Shown here one piece after another: positions 15,383 to 23,762 of a stretch of 64,000 nt of DNA. The notes under the pieces were generated by a model. The model made no database searches. It was not told the origin of the DNA and saw only the letters and a list, made by a program, of their open reading frames with translations. Position 1 is the stretch's first letter; the number at the start of each line of letters is the position of its first letter. The position numbers were made by a program, and so were the translations under genes. The DNA lies in NCBI RefSeq assembly GCF_900109495.1, contig NZ_FOAA01000010.1, positions 1 through 64,000 on the forward strand, written 5' to 3'. The DNA comes from Ectothiorhodospira marina (GTDB lineage Bacteria; Pseudomonadota; Gammaproteobacteria; Ectothiorhodospirales; Ectothiorhodospiraceae).

Positions 15383-16866
15383 TGAGCACGGAAGTGGATG
15401 TGAATTTTGCCCTGCTGGCGACCCTGGTTGCCTACCTGATTCTCATGGTTCTGGTGGGGATGCTGGCCTACCGGGTCACCACCAACCTGTCCGACTACAT
15501 CCTGGGTGGGCGGCGCCTGGGGGCTGGCACGGCCGCCCTGTCTGCCGGGGCCTCGGACATGAGCGGCTGGCTGCTTCTGGGCCTGCCTGGCGCGGTATAT
15601 GCCGCGGGCATGAACCAGATCTGGATCGCCGTGGGCCTGACCATCGGCGCCTATCTCAACTGGCAGTTCGTGGCTGACCGTCTGAGACGACTCACCTGGG
15701 CGGCGCGGGACTCCATCACCATTCCGGCCTATTTCGAAAACCGCTTTCGAGACGATACCTCAGCCCTGCGGGTGGTTTCGGCACTGGTGATCCTGGTGTT
15801 TTTCACGTTTTACACCTCCGCGGGCCTGGTGGCGGCGGGCACCCTGTTCGAGGGCACCTTCGACATGGATTACCGCCTGGCACTGGCGGTGGGTGCGGCT
15901 GTCATCCTGGTGTACACCCTGCTGGGAGGATTCCTGGCGGTCAGCTGGACCGATTTCATCCAGGGCATCCTGATGTTCCTGGCCCTGATCCTGGTGCCTG
16001 TCATCACCGTCATGAACCTGGGCGGCTGGACCGAAACCACCCGGATGGTCGGTGAACTGGAGCCCGGGGCCCTGGATGCCTTCCATGACATGACGTTGTT
16101 CGGGATCATCTCCCTGATGGCCTGGGGGCTGGGTTATTTCGGTCAGCCACATGTACTCACCCGCTTCATGGCCATCCACAATCCCCGGGATATCCCCCTG
16201 GCACGCTTCATCGGCGTGACCTGGATGGTGGTGGCGCTGTTCGGCGCCATCTTCACCGGGTTTGCCGGCATGGCCTTCTTTGGCGAAACGGGCCTGGATA
16301 ATCCCGAGACCGTGTTCATTCTCCTCATCCAGACCCTGTTCAACCCCTGGGTGGCGGGCTGTCTCATTGCGGCTGTCCTGGCAGCCATCATGAGCACCAT
16401 CGACTCCCAGTTGCTGGTGTCCTCGTCAGCGCTTTCGGAAGACTTCTACAAACGCTTTTTCCGCCCTCAGGCCAGTGACACCGAATTGGTGTGGATCGGA
16501 CGTGGCACGGTTCTGGGTATCGGCGTGCTGGCCACCCTGCTGGCCCTGAACCCGGAAGCCGCCGTGCTGGACCTGGTGGCCTATGCCTGGGCCGGTTTCG
16601 GCGCCGCCTTCGGTCCGGTGATCATCCTCTCGGTTTTCTGGCGTGGCATGAACCGCAATGGCGCCCTGGCCGGGATTGTGACCGGCGCGCTGACAGTGCT
16701 GATTTGGGATCGCTTCGAAGGGGGTCTGTTCGATATGTACGAGATCCTGCCTGGCTTCATTCTGGCGTCCCTGGCCATCATCCTGTTCAGCCGCGTGGGC
16801 AAGGGACCCACGGAGGACATGCTGAGGGAGTTTGACCAGGTTCAGGCTGAGATGCGGCGGCGATGA
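15382..16866 (+). CDS. putP: Sodium:solute symporter, PutP (Na+/proline) type
   Basis: A 494-residue SSS-family permease. ATG 15382 is set by overlap with the upstream small ORF; a longer frame exists but has no ribosome binding site. Signatures include LSDYILGGRRLGAGTAALSAGASDMSGWLLLGLPGAVYAAG, typical of PutP with its Na+ ligands in TM2. Others are GWGLGYFGQPHVLTRFMAI and the TM8/9 AAIMSTIDSQLLVSSSALSEDFYKRF. The likely role is proline (or related compatible-solute) uptake, useful in a saline habitat. A fused hydrolase-membrane protein gene starts 4 bp after its stop. Confidence 0.9.
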   Translation: MSTEVDVNFALLATLVAYLILMVLVGMLAYRVTTNLSDYILGGRRLGAGTAALSAGASDMSGWLLLGLPGAVYAAGMNQIWIAVGLTIGAYLNWQFVADRLRRLTWAARDSITIPAYFENRFRDDTSALRVVSALVILVFFTFYTSAGLVAAGTLFEGTFDMDYRLALAVGAAVILVYTLLGGFLAVSWTDFIQGILMFLALILVPVITVMNLGGWTETTRMVGELEPGALDAFHDMTLFGIISLMAWGLGYFGQPHVLTRFMAIHNPRDIPLARFIGVTWMVVALFGAIFTGFAGMAFFGETGLDNPETVFILLIQTLFNPWVAGCLIAAVLAAIMSTIDSQLLVSSSALSEDFYKRFFRPQASDTELVWIGRGTVLGIGVLATLLALNPEAAVLDLVAYAWAGFGAAFGPVIILSVFWRGMNRNGALAGIVTGALTVLIWDRFEGGLFDMYEILPGFILASLAIILFSRVGKGPTEDMLREFDQVQAEMRRR

Positions 16867-16870
16867 TCCG

Positions 16871-18445
16871 ATGACCCAGGCCAAGACCGCAGGAAGCCCG
16901 TTCTCCCGGATCGCCCGGGGATTGACCGCACTACTGGCCACCCTGGCCATTGCAGTGGCCCTTTGGCAGCTCATGTCGGCGCCCCAGGGCCTGCAAATTA
17001 CCCATGAACGGGTGGAGGGGGTGCCCATCACCGTGTTCAATCCGGTGACCACCGAGCCGCGACCGGTGGCGGTCATCGCCCATGGTTTTACCGGTTCCCG
17101 GCAGATGATGCAGCCCCTGGCCATCACCCTGGCCCGCCAAGGCTATCTGGCCATCACCCTGGACTTCCCAGGCCATGGGGCCAACCCCAAACCCTTTGTG
17201 CCGGATATCATGGACCTGGAACGGCGCCGCCAATTGCTGGGCGGTGCCCTGGAACATGTCGTGGACCATGCCCGCGCGCATCCCGCCAGCGATGGCCGTA
17301 TCACCTTGATGGGGCATTCCATGGCGGGCGACATCATGCTGAACCATGGCCAGCAACACCCCGGCCAGGTGCGCTCCATGGTGTTGATATCCCCGTTCAT
17401 TGCCGAAGACACCCGCATGGAGGGGCTGGACAACCTGCTGTTCATTTTCGGGGAACTGGAGCCTGCGGCCTTGCGGGAACCGGCCCTGCCCGCTTTTGAA
17501 CCTCACGATACAGCCCAGGTACAGCCCGGCATGACCTATGGTGACTTCACCCAGGGCCATGCCCGCCGCCTGGTCATCGCCGAGGGGGCCGAGCACATGG
17601 GAATCATCCACGCCCGGCAAACCTTACTGGAGGCCCTGGCCTGGATGGAGGGCGTGGATCCCTCCGAGTTGGATGCGCCCTTTGTGGATGCCAGAGGCCC
17701 CTGGCTGGGTCTGTTGTTTCTGGGCATCATCGCCCTGGCCTGGCCCCTGATGCGCGCCCTGCCCCGCGTTACCGATCCGCCGCGAGGTTCGGATATGCCA
17801 TGGCGGCCACTCTGGCCGGTGGCGGTTGTCCCAGCGGTGCTCACCCCCCTGTTGCTCTGGCAAGTACCGCTGGGGGGGCTGCCGCTGCTGCTGTCTGATT
17901 ACCTGACCATGCACTTCGCGGTATATGGGCTACTCACCTGGGTGGGGCTCTGGCTGCTGCAGCGCCGTCGCGGCAATGTCTTCGGTCCCTTCCCGGGCCG
18001 CACGGCATGGGGCGCTCTTCTCGTGGCGGTATGCCTGGCCACAACTTACGGCACCCTGGCCGTGGGGCTGCCCATCCATGCCTTCGTCACCGGTTATCTG
18101 CCCATCCCCGAACGCCTGGTGTGGTTACCGGTGATCTTCCTGGGCACGCTGCTGTTCTTCAGTGCCGATGAGTGGCTCACTCGGGGAGAAACCGGCACGA
18201 CGGGTGCCTATTTCTTCACCAAGATGCTTTTCCTGCTTTCCTTGGTCGGGGCCGTGGGCCTGCGTCTCGAGGAACTGTTCTTCCTGATCATCATCTTCCC
18301 GGCCATCGCCGTCTTCCTGCTGGTCTACGGCCTGCTGGCCCGCTGGACATTCACGGCAACCGGTCATCCCCTGGTGGGCGCCATCGCCGTGGCCTTTTCC
18401 CTGGCCTGGGGCATGAGCGTCACCTTTCCCCTGGTAGGCGACTGA
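16871..18445 (+). CDS. Alpha/beta hydrolase fused to a multi-pass membrane domain
   Basis: A 524-residue protein with ATG 16871. An N-terminal anchor (LTALLATLAIAVALWQLM) leads into an alpha/beta-hydrolase domain (about 40-275). It has AVIAHGFTGSRQMMQ (oxyanion region), the nucleophile elbow LMGHSMAGDIML (GxSxG) and an EHMGI His near its end. The C-terminal half has about seven hydrophobic segments (for example LLFLGIIALAWPLM and LFFLIIIFPAIAVFLLVYGLLA) and no family I can name. The hydrolase probably faces the periplasm. Substrate unknown; close spacing to putP suggests co-expression. Confidence 0.72.
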   Translation: MTQAKTAGSPFSRIARGLTALLATLAIAVALWQLMSAPQGLQITHERVEGVPITVFNPVTTEPRPVAVIAHGFTGSRQMMQPLAITLARQGYLAITLDFPGHGANPKPFVPDIMDLERRRQLLGGALEHVVDHARAHPASDGRITLMGHSMAGDIMLNHGQQHPGQVRSMVLISPFIAEDTRMEGLDNLLFIFGELEPAALREPALPAFEPHDTAQVQPGMTYGDFTQGHARRLVIAEGAEHMGIIHARQTLLEALAWMEGVDPSELDAPFVDARGPWLGLLFLGIIALAWPLMRALPRVTDPPRGSDMPWRPLWPVAVVPAVLTPLLLWQVPLGGLPLLLSDYLTMHFAVYGLLTWVGLWLLQRRRGNVFGPFPGRTAWGALLVAVCLATTYGTLAVGLPIHAFVTGYLPIPERLVWLPVIFLGTLLFFSADEWLTRGETGTTGAYFFTKMLFLLSLVGAVGLRLEELFFLIIIFPAIAVFLLVYGLLARWTFTATGHPLVGAIAVAFSLAWGMSVTFPLVGD

Positions 18446-18505
18446 CCCCAGTGGCCTGTCCCCTGTCACATCACACTGAACGCCAGCTCCACAGGGAGTT
18501 CCTTG

Positions 18506-19438
18506 ATGCATAAGCGAATCGTCACACTGACCTTGAACCCGGCCGTGGATTCCTCATGCACGGCCGACAAGGTGAAGGCCATTCACAAGGTGCGTACCAC
18601 CAATGAGCGCTATGACCCTGGCGGCGGTGGCATCAACGTGGCACGCGTGCTCAACGAGCTGGGGGCCGGTAGCTTCGCCGTCTACCTGGCAGGTGGACGG
18701 CCAGGGGATGTGCTGGATGAACTCATCACACAGGCAGGTGTGATGTCCCATCGGGTACATATTCTGGAATCCACACGGATGAGCCACGTGGTGTTCGAGG
18801 AGAGTTCGGGACAGGAGTTTCGCTTCACGCCCGAGGGACCGCAGATCCGGCGCAGCGAATGGCAGGCGGCCCTGGACTTCATCGAAATGCTGGATTTTGA
18901 CTATGTGGTGGCCAGCGGCAGCCTGCCCCGAGGCGTGCCCGAGGATGTTTACGCCCGACTTGCCGTGTCCGTGAAGCGTCGTGGCGGTCGGCTGATCCTG
19001 GACACGTCGGGGCCCGCCCTGGCGGCGGCCCTGGAGGAAGGGGTATACATGGCCAAACCCAGCCGCGGTGAATTCGCGGGCCTGGTGGGCCGGAACCTGG
19101 AAGACCCAAAGGACCTGGAAGAGGCCGCGCAGGAGCAGGTGGCCGCAGGAGGGGCGGAACTACTGGCCATCACCCTGGGGCATGACGGCGCGATGCTGGC
19201 CACCCAGGATGGCATTCATCGCCTCGCCACCCCGAAAGTAACGGCCCGCAGCGCCGTCGGCGCCGGCGATAGCTTTGTCGCCGGCATGGCTTTTGGTCTT
19301 TCCCGAGGAGAGGATGTCCGGCGCGCCTTCGCCCTGGGTGTGGCCGCAGGTACCGCGACCGTGCTGACATCCGGCACGGAGTTGTGCCATCAATCGGATA
19401 TCGAACATTTCTGGAAACTGCTGCTCACCAGTGAATGA
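18506..19438 (+). CDS. pfkB: PfkB-family sugar kinase (6-phosphofructokinase II / 1-phosphofructokinase type)
   Basis: A 310-residue ribokinase-family enzyme. ATG 18506 has GGGAG about 9 bp upstream. Features are LTLNPAVDSS at the start, the NERYDPGGGGINVARVLNELG substrate lid, KPSRGEFAGLVG, and the C-terminal anion hole with catalytic Asp in VGAGDSFVAGMAFG (D255). The organisation matches E. coli PfkB more than FruK, so phosphorylation of fructose-6-phosphate is likely, although tagatose-6-phosphate or fructose-1-phosphate cannot be excluded. It stands alone; no PTS or fru genes are near. Confidence 0.85.
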   Translation: MHKRIVTLTLNPAVDSSCTADKVKAIHKVRTTNERYDPGGGGINVARVLNELGAGSFAVYLAGGRPGDVLDELITQAGVMSHRVHILESTRMSHVVFEESSGQEFRFTPEGPQIRRSEWQAALDFIEMLDFDYVVASGSLPRGVPEDVYARLAVSVKRRGGRLILDTSGPALAAALEEGVYMAKPSRGEFAGLVGRNLEDPKDLEEAAQEQVAAGGAELLAITLGHDGAMLATQDGIHRLATPKVTARSAVGAGDSFVAGMAFGLSRGEDVRRAFALGVAAGTATVLTSGTELCHQSDIEHFWKLLLTSE

Positions 19439-19465
19439 CTGAACCGACCGGTAAAAGGTTTGCGT

Positions 19466-20302
19466 CTATGCCAACTCTTCCACCAGACCGTCCAGTGACT
19501 GCACATCCAGGGCCAGGTAGTCGGCCAGCAGATCCTGCGTGGTCTCCCAGTCCGCATAGGTCATGCGTGCCGGGTCAACAGCAGCGGTCGCCCGAAGCGC
19601 GAGCTTGAGCATGACCAGCAGATCAGGCGCATCCGGGTGCAGCGTCACCAACCTGTCCAGACGCGCCACCTGGTATTGATGGGCCGTTGCCTGGATAACG
19701 CTTGTCGGCGCACGCCACCGCTGAGTGATCAGCGCACCCAGACGATCGTGACTGACCCCATAACGTCGCTGTTCTTCGTGAACGCTGGACTGCCAACCAC
19801 TCAAATCTGCCTGGCGCTCCACAGTTTCGTAGGCCTCGCCCAACACGCTACGCAATGCCGGTACCCCAACCAGATGAAACAGCCCCAGAAGGTAGGCATC
19901 ATCCACCAGATCCGGACGCTTCAACAATCGCGCCGCCCCACCACAGGCTTCCGCCAAGGTGACGCTGGACTTCCAGAACTCGTGCATCCGCGGCAAGTGA
20001 GACAAGGCGTTACGCAGGGCCACGGTGCGTGCCACCGAATAGACCCGCTTGAGCCCCAGTAGCATGACAGCCTCGCGAATGGAACCGATCTCGCGGCGGC
20101 GGCGAAACAATGGAGAGTTCACCACCAGCAGGATGCCCCCGGAGATGCTGACATCCTCCGAGACCAGTCTGGCTACCCGGGCCAGGTCCCCATGCTCATT
20201 GTCCGTCTCGGCCGCGATGGCGCGCAGCACGGTGGGCTGGGATGGGATCATGAGTTGCCCCATCATCCGTTCTTCCTCTTGGGACATAACCAGATCAGCC
20301 AT
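19466..20302 (-). CDS. HDOD-domain signalling protein
   Basis: A 278-residue protein. ATG 20302 has AAAGGATG about 8 bp upstream. The HDOD domain covers most of the chain: MIPSQPTVLRAI, VARLVSEDVSISGGILLVVNSPLFRRRREIGSIREAVMLLGLKRV, then LLGLFHLVGVPAL where catalytic HD residues would sit in active HD proteins. It has the degenerate form normal for HDOD, so no phosphodiesterase activity is expected. HDOD proteins often act in motility, biofilm or cell-cycle signalling. No output or receiver domain is fused. Confidence 0.85.
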   Translation of the reverse strand: MADLVMSQEEERMMGQLMIPSQPTVLRAIAAETDNEHGDLARVARLVSEDVSISGGILLVVNSPLFRRRREIGSIREAVMLLGLKRVYSVARTVALRNALSHLPRMHEFWKSSVTLAEACGGAARLLKRPDLVDDAYLLGLFHLVGVPALRSVLGEAYETVERQADLSGWQSSVHEEQRRYGVSHDRLGALITQRWRAPTSVIQATAHQYQVARLDRLVTLHPDAPDLLVMLKLALRATAAVDPARMTYADWETTQDLLADYLALDVQSLDGLVEELA

Positions 20303-20517
20303 GATGATGCATCCTTTAGCCCGGGCGGACACCCGTAGCGCGTGGCTTGCTGTAAGGCACAACCGATGAAGTCATTATTGTCGGCGCCAGAACTTTGCGG
20401 CGCAACAAAGGGGGGTATCCGTCGATCCCGACACGCCCTTATTCGTCAAAAAACCGACGCAGATCACCTGAAGAGCGGGCCTGCTGGCTCGGCACGAAAA
20501 ATGCTTATTTTACTGAC

Positions 20518-21213
20518 ATGAGCACCACCCATGAACAATTTCGGCAGGAACAAGGCCATGAGCAGGCTCAAGGCCACCTGGTTCGTGAGCAGGGCCTGAT
20601 CACTTCCTGTGCCCTGGATGTGATTCAGACCGTCGCCCGGCAACGGGGGCGCCCCCTGCAACCCCGGGATCGCATGGCCCTCAAGCTGCTTACCCCCCGC
20701 AATGCTGCACTGATGGTCAAGGGAGACAAAAAACACCTGGGTTGCCGGCAGGTGAGTTTCGAGATCCTGACCGATGATCCGGGTCTGGGCAGCTATCGGC
20801 TGGTACCGGTCGGCGTACATGTGCTCAACCCAAAAACCCAATGGTGGAGCGACGAATACGGCATCGGTCGGTTCCTGTGGAACCTCTACCTGGGCGAAGA
20901 ACCGGTGGATGGCATGCATCGTATCCTGGAACGTCTGTTCAAATTGCCCGGCCAGGACCTGGGGCCTGCCCACACCCATCTGGAAGTGCTGGGTCAGGAG
21001 CACGACATTCAGGCTCGCGTGCGACCGGATCTGGATCTTTACATCCGCCGCCACAAGGGCAGCATCGAAACCTCCCTGCGCCGCCTGAATCGTTCCGGCG
21101 GTCTTCACCGTGCCTCGGCACTGGGCCTGGACACGCAGGGGGAAGGTCGTCTGGCGCTGCTGTTCGGCAAAAGCCGGCGCTATGCCGTGAGCTTTGCGGT
21201 CGAGAGGGCTTGA
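20518..21213 (+). CDS. Unrecognised 231-residue protein
   Basis: I do not recognise the family. ATG 20518 is the only start consistent with the coding part; no Shine-Dalgarno precedes it, but a TATTTT -10-like hexamer lies about 5 bp upstream, so a leaderless transcript is possible. The N-terminus is Gln/Glu/His-rich (EQFRQEQGHEQAQGH), followed by a soluble mixed alpha/beta region with WWSDEYGIGRFLWNLYLG and a basic C-terminus ending in GKSRRYAVSF. No signal peptide or membrane span. A likely intrinsic terminator at 21255-21277 closes the gene, which is monocistronic. Confidence 0.65.
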   Translation: MSTTHEQFRQEQGHEQAQGHLVREQGLITSCALDVIQTVARQRGRPLQPRDRMALKLLTPRNAALMVKGDKKHLGCRQVSFEILTDDPGLGSYRLVPVGVHVLNPKTQWWSDEYGIGRFLWNLYLGEEPVDGMHRILERLFKLPGQDLGPAHTHLEVLGQEHDIQARVRPDLDLYIRRHKGSIETSLRRLNRSGGLHRASALGLDTQGEGRLALLFGKSRRYAVSFAVERA

Positions 21214-21254
21214 ACCCGACACTCACAAGGGGGCATCATCGCACGCGTCCCCAG

Positions 21255-21277
21255 GCGCCCCTGGCGCTTTCTTCTTT
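21255..21277 (+). terminator. Intrinsic terminator after the unrecognised gene
   Basis: GCGCC (21255-21259), a CCT loop and GGCGC (21263-21267) are followed directly by the T-rich TTTCTTCTTT. It lies 42 bp after the upstream stop and 30 bp before the carboxynorspermidine dehydrogenase start. The stem is short. Confidence 0.5.
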
Positions 21278-21306
21278 CACCCATCCAGATTCCTGAATCG
21301 AGGCCT

Positions 21307-22506
21307 ATGAGCAAAGTCCTGATTATCGGCGCCGGTGGCGTCGGCAGCGTGGTTACCCACAAGTGCGCCCAGCATCCCGAAGTCTTCTCGGATATCTGCC
21401 TGGCAAGCCGCAATGAAGCCAAGTGCCGGGACATCGCCGCCAGACTGGATCGCCCCATCCAGACGGCACAGGTGGATGCGGATGACGTGGATGCCCTGGT
21501 TCACCTGATCGAGTCCTTCAAGCCGGATCTACTGATTCACGTGGCCCTGCCCTATCAGGACCTCACCATCATGGAGGCCTGCCTGAAGACCGGCGTGCCC
21601 TACCTGGATACGGCCAATTACGAGCACCCGGACGAGGCCAAGTTCGAATACAAGGAACAGTGGGCCTTCCAGGACCGCTATGAAAAGGCCGGCCTCATGG
21701 CCACCCTGGGCTGCGGTTTTGACCCCGGCATGACCAATATCTACTGCGCCTGGGGCCAGAAGAACCTCTTCGACGAGATCCACCAGATCGACATCCTGGA
21801 CGCCAATGGCGGCGACCATGGATATCCCTTCGCCACCAACTTCAACCCGGAGATCAATATCCGCGAGGTCACGGCCAATGGTCGTTACTGGGAGAATGGT
21901 GAGTGGAAGGAGATCCCGCCCCTCTCGGAGAAGCGGGCCTTCGATTTTGATGAGATCGGCCCCAAGGACATCTATCTGCTCTACCACGAGGAACTGGAAT
22001 CCCTGGTGCAGAACATCCGGGGGCTCAAGCGCATCCGGTTCTGGATGACCTTCTCACAGCAATACCTCACGCACCTGAAGGTACTGGAGAACGTGGGCAT
22101 GACAGGCATCGAACCGGTCATGTACGAAGGCAAGGAAGTGATTCCTCTGCAATTCCTCAAATCCGTGCTGCCCGACCCGGCCTCCCTGGGGCCGCGCACC
22201 AAGGGCAAGACCAACATCGGCGTCATCCTGGATGGCATCAAGGATGGCAAGCGCCGCAAGGTGCACATCTACAACATCTGCGATCACCAGGCCTGCTACC
22301 GCGAGGTGCAGTCCCAGGCCGTGTCCTACACCACCGGCGTGCCCGCCGTCACCGGTGCCATGCTCATGCTGCAGGGCATCTGGAAGGGGGCTGGCGTATT
22401 CAACGTGGAACAGATGGACCCCGACCCCTTCATGGAGCGCATCGGCGACATGGGCCTGCCCTGGCAGATGAAGGAACTGGATCCCGACGCGGATCCGCTG
22501 GCTTGA
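21307..22506 (+). CDS. Carboxynorspermidine/carboxyspermidine dehydrogenase (saccharopine-dehydrogenase family)
   Basis: A 399-residue enzyme with N-terminal KVLIIGAGGVGSVVTHKCAQ (NADP Rossmann site). GCGFDPGMTNIYCAW, DANGGDHGYPFATNFNPEINIREV and QAVSYTTGVPAVTGAMLML are typical of CASDH. It condenses aspartate semialdehyde with diaminopropane or putrescine and reduces the Schiff base to carboxynorspermidine or carboxyspermidine. The next gene encodes the matching decarboxylase and overlaps it by 4 bp, completing the alternative spermidine route that replaces SpeE. Confidence 0.93.
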   Translation: MSKVLIIGAGGVGSVVTHKCAQHPEVFSDICLASRNEAKCRDIAARLDRPIQTAQVDADDVDALVHLIESFKPDLLIHVALPYQDLTIMEACLKTGVPYLDTANYEHPDEAKFEYKEQWAFQDRYEKAGLMATLGCGFDPGMTNIYCAWGQKNLFDEIHQIDILDANGGDHGYPFATNFNPEINIREVTANGRYWENGEWKEIPPLSEKRAFDFDEIGPKDIYLLYHEELESLVQNIRGLKRIRFWMTFSQQYLTHLKVLENVGMTGIEPVMYEGKEVIPLQFLKSVLPDPASLGPRTKGKTNIGVILDGIKDGKRRKVHIYNICDHQACYREVQSQAVSYTTGVPAVTGAMLMLQGIWKGAGVFNVEQMDPDPFMERIGDMGLPWQMKELDPDADPLA

Positions 22507-23672
22507 GCCGCGCGATCGAGGCCATGGACCACCCGTTCGATATTCAGGCCTGCCCCACGCCAGCCTTTGTGGTGGATGATGCCCTGCTGATCCGCAACCT
22601 GGAGCTGCTGCGGCAGGTCCAGGAGGACAGCGGGGCCCGCATTCTCCTGGCCCTCAAGGGCTTCGCCATGTGGGACACCTTCCCCCTGATCCGCCAGTAC
22701 CTGGTGGGCACCACTGCCAGCGGCCAGGATGAGGCGCGGCTGGGCGCGGAAACCTTTGGCGGCGAGGTGCACTGCTTCTCCCCGGCCTTCTCCGACAGCG
22801 AGATGGAGGTGGTGCTCCAGTACGCCGACCACATCAGCTTCAACTCCCCCGGGCAGTGGTTGCACCACCGGGAGCGTGTTGCGGCCCACCCCCGGACCAT
22901 CTCCTGTGGCCTGCGGGTCAATCCCGAACATTCGGAAGGCACCGTGGCGCTGTATGACCCCTGCACACCGGGATCACGCCTGGGCACCCGAGTCCGGGAT
23001 CTGGAAGGGGTGGATCTCACCGGCCTGGAAGGATTGCATTTTCACACCCTGTGCGAACAGAACAGCGATGCGCTGGAGCGCACCCTGGGGGCCTTCGAGG
23101 CCCGCTTCGGGCAATATCTGCCCGGTCTCAAGTGGGTGAACTTCGGCGGGGGGCACCACATCACCCGGCCCGATTACGATATCGAGCGCCTGATCAAACT
23201 GGTACGCGGCTTTCGGGAGCGTCACAACGGCATCCCGGTATACCTGGAGCCTGGCGAGGCCATCGCCCTGAACACCGGCTATCTGGTGACCACGGTGCTG
23301 GACATCATCGATAACGAAGGCCCCATCGCCATTCTGGACACCTCGGCCACGGCCCACATGCCGGACGTACTGGAAATGCCCTACCGACCCGAGATCATCG
23401 GCGCCGGCATGCCCGAGGAAAAGGCCCACACCTACCGCCTGGGCGGTCTCACCTGCCTGGCGGGAGACATGATCGGGGCCTATTCCTTCGACCGCCCGCT
23501 GAAGATCGGCGACCGCCTGGTGTTCACCGACATGGCCCACTACTCCATGGTGAAGACCAACACCTTCAACGGCATGCGCCTGCCGGCCATCTGCCGGGTG
23601 GATGCCGACACGCGGGAGGTGCGGGTGGTCAAGCGCTTCGGCTACGAGGCCTACAAGGAACGTTTGAGTTAA
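22503..23672 (+). CDS. nspC: Carboxynorspermidine/carboxyspermidine decarboxylase
   Basis: A 389-residue PLP enzyme of the alanine-racemase fold. The PLP lysine lies in ILLALKGFAMWD. FHTLCEQNSDALERTL, KWVNFGGGHHITRPDYD, YLEPGEAIALNTGYLV and the GGLTCLAGDMIGAYSF cysteine motif match the NspC family. It decarboxylates carboxy(nor)spermidine to (nor)spermidine. TTG 22503 overlaps the dehydrogenase stop as TTGA; ATG 22524 would be seven residues shorter and has GAGG too close, so the TTG is preferred without certainty. It converges on bchH. Confidence 0.93.
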   Translation: MSRAIEAMDHPFDIQACPTPAFVVDDALLIRNLELLRQVQEDSGARILLALKGFAMWDTFPLIRQYLVGTTASGQDEARLGAETFGGEVHCFSPAFSDSEMEVVLQYADHISFNSPGQWLHHRERVAAHPRTISCGLRVNPEHSEGTVALYDPCTPGSRLGTRVRDLEGVDLTGLEGLHFHTLCEQNSDALERTLGAFEARFGQYLPGLKWVNFGGGHHITRPDYDIERLIKLVRGFRERHNGIPVYLEPGEAIALNTGYLVTTVLDIIDNEGPIAILDTSATAHMPDVLEMPYRPEIIGAGMPEEKAHTYRLGGLTCLAGDMIGAYSFDRPLKIGDRLVFTDMAHYSMVKTNTFNGMRLPAICRVDADTREVRVVKRFGYEAYKERLS

Positions 23673-23699
23673 CAGCAATTTGCAAGGCACGCAGGTCAC

Positions 23700-23735
23700 C
23701 CCGCCCCTTCCCCCATGCCTCGGAGAGGGGGCGGG
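23700..23735. terminator. GC-rich hairpin between convergent nspC and bchH
   Basis: CCCGCCCC (23700-23707) pairs with GGGGCGGG (23728-23735) across a 20-bp loop, in the 90-bp convergent gap. No U-tract is seen on either side, so termination may be Rho-assisted. Confidence 0.35.
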
Positions 23736-23762
23736 CCCAAACCCCGCACGAGCCGGCCGGAC

